The notes beneath the pieces were generated by a model that worked only from the letters and a program-made list of their open reading frames with translations, searched no databases and had not been told where the DNA came from. A stretch of DNA of 64,000 nt. It comes from an uncultured Prevotella sp. (lineage in GTDB: Bacteria; Bacteroidota; Bacteroidia; Bacteroidales; Bacteroidaceae). The DNA lies in NCBI GenBank assembly GCA_900551055.1, contig URUK01000009.1:26111-90110 (forward strand). The letters are read 5' to 3'. The translations under genes were made by a program, and so were the position numbers. This document shows positions 60,619-64,000 of this stretch, piece after piece. Each line of letters starts with the position of its first letter. Within the stretch, counting starts at the first letter, position 1.

Positions 60619-62526
60619 CTATTTATTTAATTCAAACGCATTAAAAAGTGGAGATAATCCAGAATGAAAAGGGCCTATTTCACATAATGGTCTTTTCTTT
60701 TGGAATTCTTCTAATTCATGTTGAGGTATTCTATTGCCGCTACAATCTAACTTTTTCAGATTTAAATTATATAATGGATAAAGTTTTTCTATATTATTGC
60801 AAGAGCAATCAAGCTCTTGAATATTAGGAAATTTATCGATAATAAAATCCAAATTTATAATACCATTAAGAACACACCTCAATGTCTTTACATTTTCCAT
60901 TATTGGACATCTTGATATGAATTGATTCCAGCTATTACCTTCATAACAGCCATAGCAGGATATGTCAAGATATTCTATGTTAGAAAAATTGTCCAATATA
61001 CCCAAATCCAAATTTGGCGTGTACTCCGCTCCACCCCATGGTGAATAATCAGGTATTACCGTTGAAAGATATTTTATTCGTTGTATTTTTTTTAATTCAT
61101 ATTCTGTCATTTGATATGCAAGATTATACCACGGTTCTTCATCAATATTATTTGTATCGTAATTTCTGTTTATAATTTTACTTTCTTCTTCATTAAACCA
61201 GCTAAAAATATTACATTTTAAAACGGTTTTCCATTCTTTTGATAGAGAGTTCCATGTATCATGAAAATCTGTTCTATGTTTAACTTCATCTTTGAGATTT
61301 ACTATAAATCTTAATGGGATAAATGTCTTTACCATGACTTCAGCCTGATGAGGTTTAAAATCATCATCGTCTTTACGGACATAATTCCTTTTAGTAGCGT
61401 TAAAATTAACTCTTTTCAAATCATCTAATTCTCCTCCGTGAGTATGAAGTTTATCTGCTGCATTAATATCGGAAAACAGTGTACCTTTTAATAAGGCAAC
61501 ATCTACTTCAATTTTTAGAATGACTATATCGCTCCCCGATTGTTGTAAACGATAAGCCATAGGATGGTCATTACAAAAGCTCAAACGAACATAGTCTTCT
61601 AAACCATATTTTTTATCTAACTCTTGTGAATCATAATCACCACCTTGACACGGAATAGTTATATTGTTTTTCTTGCAATAATGCCAAGAAAATAAACCTC
61701 CATGCCGCTTAATGGATGGAATATTTCGTCTATCCGTAAAATGGTATAGGTATCGAATACCATTGTTGTCCAATATTTGTTTGAAATCAGACCAATTTTC
61801 TTTTCGCTCAGTAGATAGAACCTCTAATCGTTCCTTTTCTGCTAATTCTGCCTGTTCTTTCTTTCTGGCTTCTTCGACAAGTCTATGTGCTTCCTGTTGT
61901 TTCCGAATTTGTTCTTCTGCTATTCTTTTTTCATTCTCAACCCTTTCCTTTTCTTCTCTTTCTCTTTTCTTGCGTTCTTCTTCCTCTTTGCGTTTTTGTT
62001 CTTCAGCTAACTTAACAAGTCTTTCATGTTCTAATTCTCTTTCTAATTCAGATAAAGACTTTTGTATATCCGTGTATCGTTTTCTTAGAACCGAATCTTT
62101 TATACGCACTATTTCATGCGTAATTTCATCCATTATTTGCTTTGCATCTTGAAGCTTTTGTTGCGCAATAAAGGTTTCAAGTTTATCTAATAATAACTTT
62201 ACCTTTTCTTCTTGCACCTTTAATTCATGTGCTTCTTTTCTTAATCTGTCATCTTTTAAAGTTTGAAGAGAAGGTATATTCTCAAATTTACGCGGAGAAA
62301 AGACGCGAGTTTGTAATTCATCTTTTTGGGAAGGAGTATTTAAAGAATACCAATCAATTGGCGATTGTTTAAGTTTGTCCCTATTTTGCTTTACATGTTC
62401 TTTCCTTTTGTCAAGTTCATCATAAAGCGACTTAGAGGCAGATGGCTTGAGTTCACCATTTGCAGGGATTTCAGTTGGTGAACTATCATATAATCCAAAT
62501 AGTTTTTTAAGCCATTTAAAAATCAT
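60619..62526 (-). CDS. DarT-like ADP-ribosyltransferase between coiled coil and leucine-rich repeats
   Basis: About 635 residues from the ATG at 62526; an in-frame GTG at 62544 would add six. A Lys/Glu-rich coiled coil spans about 35-245. A DarT (DUF4433)-like domain follows: YHFT at 261-264, R314 in DYVRLSF, HPMAY near 321, and E396 in QAEVMVKTFIPLRFI, where DarT has its catalytic Glu. The C-terminal 495-600 region shows repeats of the type IEYLDIS, VKTLRC, IQELDCS, LKKLDCS with asparagines, as in leucine-rich repeats. DarT ADP-ribosylates DNA and blocks phage replication. This is the first gene of the operon. Confidence 0.82.
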   Translation of the reverse strand: MIFKWLKKLFGLYDSSPTEIPANGELKPSASKSLYDELDKRKEHVKQNRDKLKQSPIDWYSLNTPSQKDELQTRVFSPRKFENIPSLQTLKDDRLRKEAHELKVQEEKVKLLLDKLETFIAQQKLQDAKQIMDEITHEIVRIKDSVLRKRYTDIQKSLSELERELEHERLVKLAEEQKRKEEEERKKREREEKERVENEKRIAEEQIRKQQEAHRLVEEARKKEQAELAEKERLEVLSTERKENWSDFKQILDNNGIRYLYHFTDRRNIPSIKRHGGLFSWHYCKKNNITIPCQGGDYDSQELDKKYGLEDYVRLSFCNDHPMAYRLQQSGSDIVILKIEVDVALLKGTLFSDINAADKLHTHGGELDDLKRVNFNATKRNYVRKDDDDFKPHQAEVMVKTFIPLRFIVNLKDEVKHRTDFHDTWNSLSKEWKTVLKCNIFSWFNEEESKIINRNYDTNNIDEEPWYNLAYQMTEYELKKIQRIKYLSTVIPDYSPWGGAEYTPNLDLGILDNFSNIEYLDISCYGCYEGNSWNQFISRCPIMENVKTLRCVLNGIINLDFIIDKFPNIQELDCSCNNIEKLYPLYNLNLKKLDCSGNRIPQHELEEFQKKRPLCEIGPFHSGLSPLFNAFELNK

Positions 62527-62549
62527 ACCATATATTTTTAACACGAAGC

Positions 62550-62569
62550 GTGAACTACAAATCGTTCAC
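62550..62569. promoter_or_regulatory. Small inverted repeat just upstream of the DarT-like start
   Basis: gtgaac (62550-62555) and gttcac (62564-62569) are spaced by 8 bp, next to a second short hairpin cacg-aag-cgtg (62542-62552). They lie 16-43 nt before the ATG at 62526 and could be an operator or hide the ribosome-binding region. Confidence 0.45.
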
Positions 62570-62571
62570 CT

Positions 62572-62692
62572 GTGTCGGAGGTCCTAGGAAACCTATACAA
62601 ACAGATATAACAATAGCAGCCCACGCTATAGCGTGAGAACCACTATGCAATCATCGTTTGTATGTTTGGGAAATTTCCTAGGTTTCCGACAC
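62572..62692. repeat. Large structured palindrome in the leader of the defence-like operon
   Basis: Outer arms gtgtcgga..cctaggaaa (62572-62591) and tttcctagg..tccgacac (62674-62692) pair over 17 bp with a small bulge. Inner segments tacaaac / gtttgta continue the stem, and a perfect 14-bp palindrome cacgctatagcgtg (62622-62635) forms the tip. It lies between the predicted promoter (62759-62766) and the DarT-like gene, so it would be transcribed. A transposon remnant or relaxase terminator are alternatives. Confidence 0.75.
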
Positions 62693-62758
62693 CACGATTA
62701 GCATAACGCTTCTTCTTTATTCTAATATGCCTTGGAAAGAGTTGTCTCAATCCAGCTA

Positions 62759-62766
62759 CAAAAGTA
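62759..62766 (-). promoter_or_regulatory. -7 box of the defence-like operon
   Basis: TACTTTTG on the minus strand, about 235 bp before the DarT-like ATG and 48 bp after the relaxase stop. The operon would thus have a leader of about 225 nt. Confidence 0.6.
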
Positions 62767-62813
62767 CAAAAACTCCGTGATATGTCACCAACTATTACGG
62801 ACTTTATTTTGAT

Positions 62814-64000
62814 TTACAACTTAATATCTCGATTTTGTTTCTTCGTTGGCAATCCCAATGCTTCCATATACTCGTCTTTCTTGCGTCTGAGCCAACTTAC
62901 ATGTGAAACGCCGTCTATTTTGAGGTCAAATTTTCCATCCGAAGTTTCTTTAAGTGAACAAATCGAACCATCAGTCTTAAAGAGCTGTCGGAATTCAGAA
63001 GAATAGAGTTTACCTTTAATGGTGACATCCTTGAACATGCACAGCTTTTTGATTAGCCCATCGCTAAAATTCAGAGTATCACGCAAAAACTTGATAGTAG
63101 GCATCAGCTTTTCCACATAAGGGAAGTAGCGTTTGACAAAATCCGTAAATTCCGACAGTTTGCGGTATTGTCGTTCGTAAGCATTCTTCATTTCCTGCAT
63201 CTGCTTGACATGTTGTTCTTCTCGTTGTACGGCTTCTTCTTCAAGTTCCTGTATGCGCTTTTGCAAATCTTCATTCTTGTGTTCAAACTCTTTCAACTTA
63301 CCACCACCGAAAAGAGAACCAACCTTAGCTACGAATGCGGCTTTCGCTTCCGTCTTGGCTGCTTCCAATTTCTCCGATTTGATCTCCTTCCTTACCTCGT
63401 CAAGTTGTTGCTCTGCCTGTTGCTGCTCGGTCTGTAACTGCCGCATGTTGGCTTCAAGTTCACCTGTTTGCCGTTTCAAATCACGGTAGTATTGGGCGGT
63501 TGTCGTATGGCGTGCTTCCGAGCCACGCACACCACGTTGCAAGCCATATTTCTCCATTGCTTTTGCATAACTGTCGTGATATGTTACCAGCTTCTCACGT
63601 GTCAATACATCGTCAGCACACAGACGCACGGTATTGGCTTTCTTGCGGTACGAGCGTTTACCATCCGTCTGCTTTTTCTTGGCTTTCCTTCGCTCTCCTG
63701 TTACTATTGGTACGACCGTGGCATGAATATGCGGTGTGTGCTCATCCATGTGCAGGACTGCCGAAACTGTATTTTCCTTGCCGAAGGTATGGTACAGCCA
63801 TTGCAGGTTGTCATCACACCACTCGTCAAGTCTGCCCTCGTCCTGTAATTTCATCATATCCTCGTGCGTACCCGAAAGCACGATTCTGATTGCCCGCACT
63901 TGGTCGGGGGTTATCTTACGTTTGATACCTGCCGTACGGATGCGATGGCTTATCGCTTCGGTACGGTCGGACACTCCATCAGGAAACTCCACCAGTTCAC
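62814..64000 (-). CDS. MobV/Mob_Pre-family relaxase (5' end outside window)
   Basis: The frame is open to the right edge (reading EL before VEFPDGVSD), so the N-terminal 40-50 residues are missing. The metal-binding motif LHMDEHTPHIHATVVP is present, followed by KRSYRKKANTVRLCADDVLTREKL and a long coiled coil (about 180-270), as in Bacteroides MobV proteins. Relaxases nick oriT and lead DNA transfer. It implies a mobilizable element; the oriT usually lies near the missing 5' end. Confidence 0.94.
   Translation of the reverse strand, partial: ELVEFPDGVSDRTEAISHRIRTAGIKRKITPDQVRAIRIVLSGTHEDMMKLQDEGRLDEWCDDNLQWLYHTFGKENTVSAVLHMDEHTPHIHATVVPIVTGERRKAKKKQTDGKRSYRKKANTVRLCADDVLTREKLVTYHDSYAKAMEKYGLQRGVRGSEARHTTTAQYYRDLKRQTGELEANMRQLQTEQQQAEQQLDEVRKEIKSEKLEAAKTEAKAAFVAKVGSLFGGGKLKEFEHKNEDLQKRIQELEEEAVQREEQHVKQMQEMKNAYERQYRKLSEFTDFVKRYFPYVEKLMPTIKFLRDTLNFSDGLIKKLCMFKDVTIKGKLYSSEFRQLFKTDGSICSLKETSDGKFDLKIDGVSHVSWLRRKKDEYMEALGLPTKKQNRDIKL

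Larger units (their letters stand above)
57430..64000. mobile_element. Probable integrative or mobilizable element, left part
   Basis: From about 57.43 kb the base composition turns strongly AT-rich and all family A-L repeats stop. The segment holds the four-gene defence-like operon and a MobV relaxase gene running off the window. 57309-57728 has no gene. I could not define the attachment site: gcaaaaatac occurs at 57300 and again near 57594, but it is a common promoter string. No integrase is visible. Confidence 0.6.

Noticed and set aside
62572..62692. Retron ncRNA or relaxase oriT
   Set aside because: No reverse transcriptase is present, and the palindrome lies at the 3' side of the relaxase gene whereas oriT is usually at the 5' side; left as a structured leader.
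1..64000. tRNA and rRNA genes
   Set aside because: I looked through the gaps for CCA-ended cloverleaf-like segments and rRNA-like stretches and saw none; a tRNAscan-SE run would settle it.

Overview
The window looks like the chromosome of an anaerobic Bacteroidales bacterium, most likely a Prevotella-like species. This is inference from the gene families (SusD, GH2, DUF5683, CvfB, LolD, LpxB), from the many upstream TAnnTTTG boxes typical of Bacteroidota sigma-ABfr promoters, and from the scarcity of Shine-Dalgarno sites. Most genes are housekeeping genes, complete and in their expected context.

Layout. 0-5.6 kb is the end of a glycan-utilisation locus: a partial SusD, an exported GH2 glycosidase, a YjbQ-family enzyme and an exported CE8 pectinesterase. 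5.8-12.0 kb is the leftward cluster parA-parB-DUF5683-lytic transglycosylase-relA/spoT. 12.2-14.9 kb holds surE, lpxB and a flavoprotein. 15-26.7 kb holds an exported hydrolase with a cyclophilin-like lipoprotein, a DUF362 protein, two EamA transporters, an OmpR/EnvZ-type two-component system, cardiolipin synthase, and dnaG with dinD. 27.5-32.4 kb holds a META-domain lipoprotein and an electron-transfer-flavoprotein/acyl-CoA dehydrogenase operon, interrupted between etfB and etfA by an S23/IVP four-helix-bundle gene with inverted-repeat ends. 32.6-57.3 kb holds a PBP4-type peptidase, an inositol-phosphatase-family protein, nadB, a cupin, an outer-membrane protein, a LytS/LytTR pair, asd, a cation/proton antiporter, lolD, cvfB, a 2-hydroxyacid-dehydrogenase-like protein, guaD, asnS, an RluB-type pseudouridine synthase, purB, a Tat-exported aldo/keto reductase and an AraC regulator.

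From about 57.5 kb to the end the DNA becomes strikingly AT-rich and ends in a MobV-type relaxase gene, so this is probably the left part of an integrative or mobilizable element. It carries the most interesting content: a tight four-gene leftward operon encoding (in transcription order) a DarT-like ADP-ribosyltransferase embedded between a long coiled coil and leucine-rich repeats, a small protein with NADAR/YbiA-like motifs, a MotA/ZorA-like channel with a long cytoplasmic tail, and a MotB/ZorB-like peptidoglycan-binding stator. I read this as a Zorya-related anti-phage system in which an ADP-ribosylation module replaces the known nuclease or helicase effectors, preceded by a structured leader.

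The second theme is non-coding. Almost every intergenic gap contains members of several repeat families. Most are long inverted repeats whose arms are built of short low-complexity words. Ten loci carry arrays of palindromic AAAGGC/GCCTTT modules, and seven carry a CTCCCTCCC hairpin. Some families are combined into composite elements, one with about 80-bp terminal inverted repeats. Several lie in predicted mRNA leaders, and one has altered the C-terminus of LolD.
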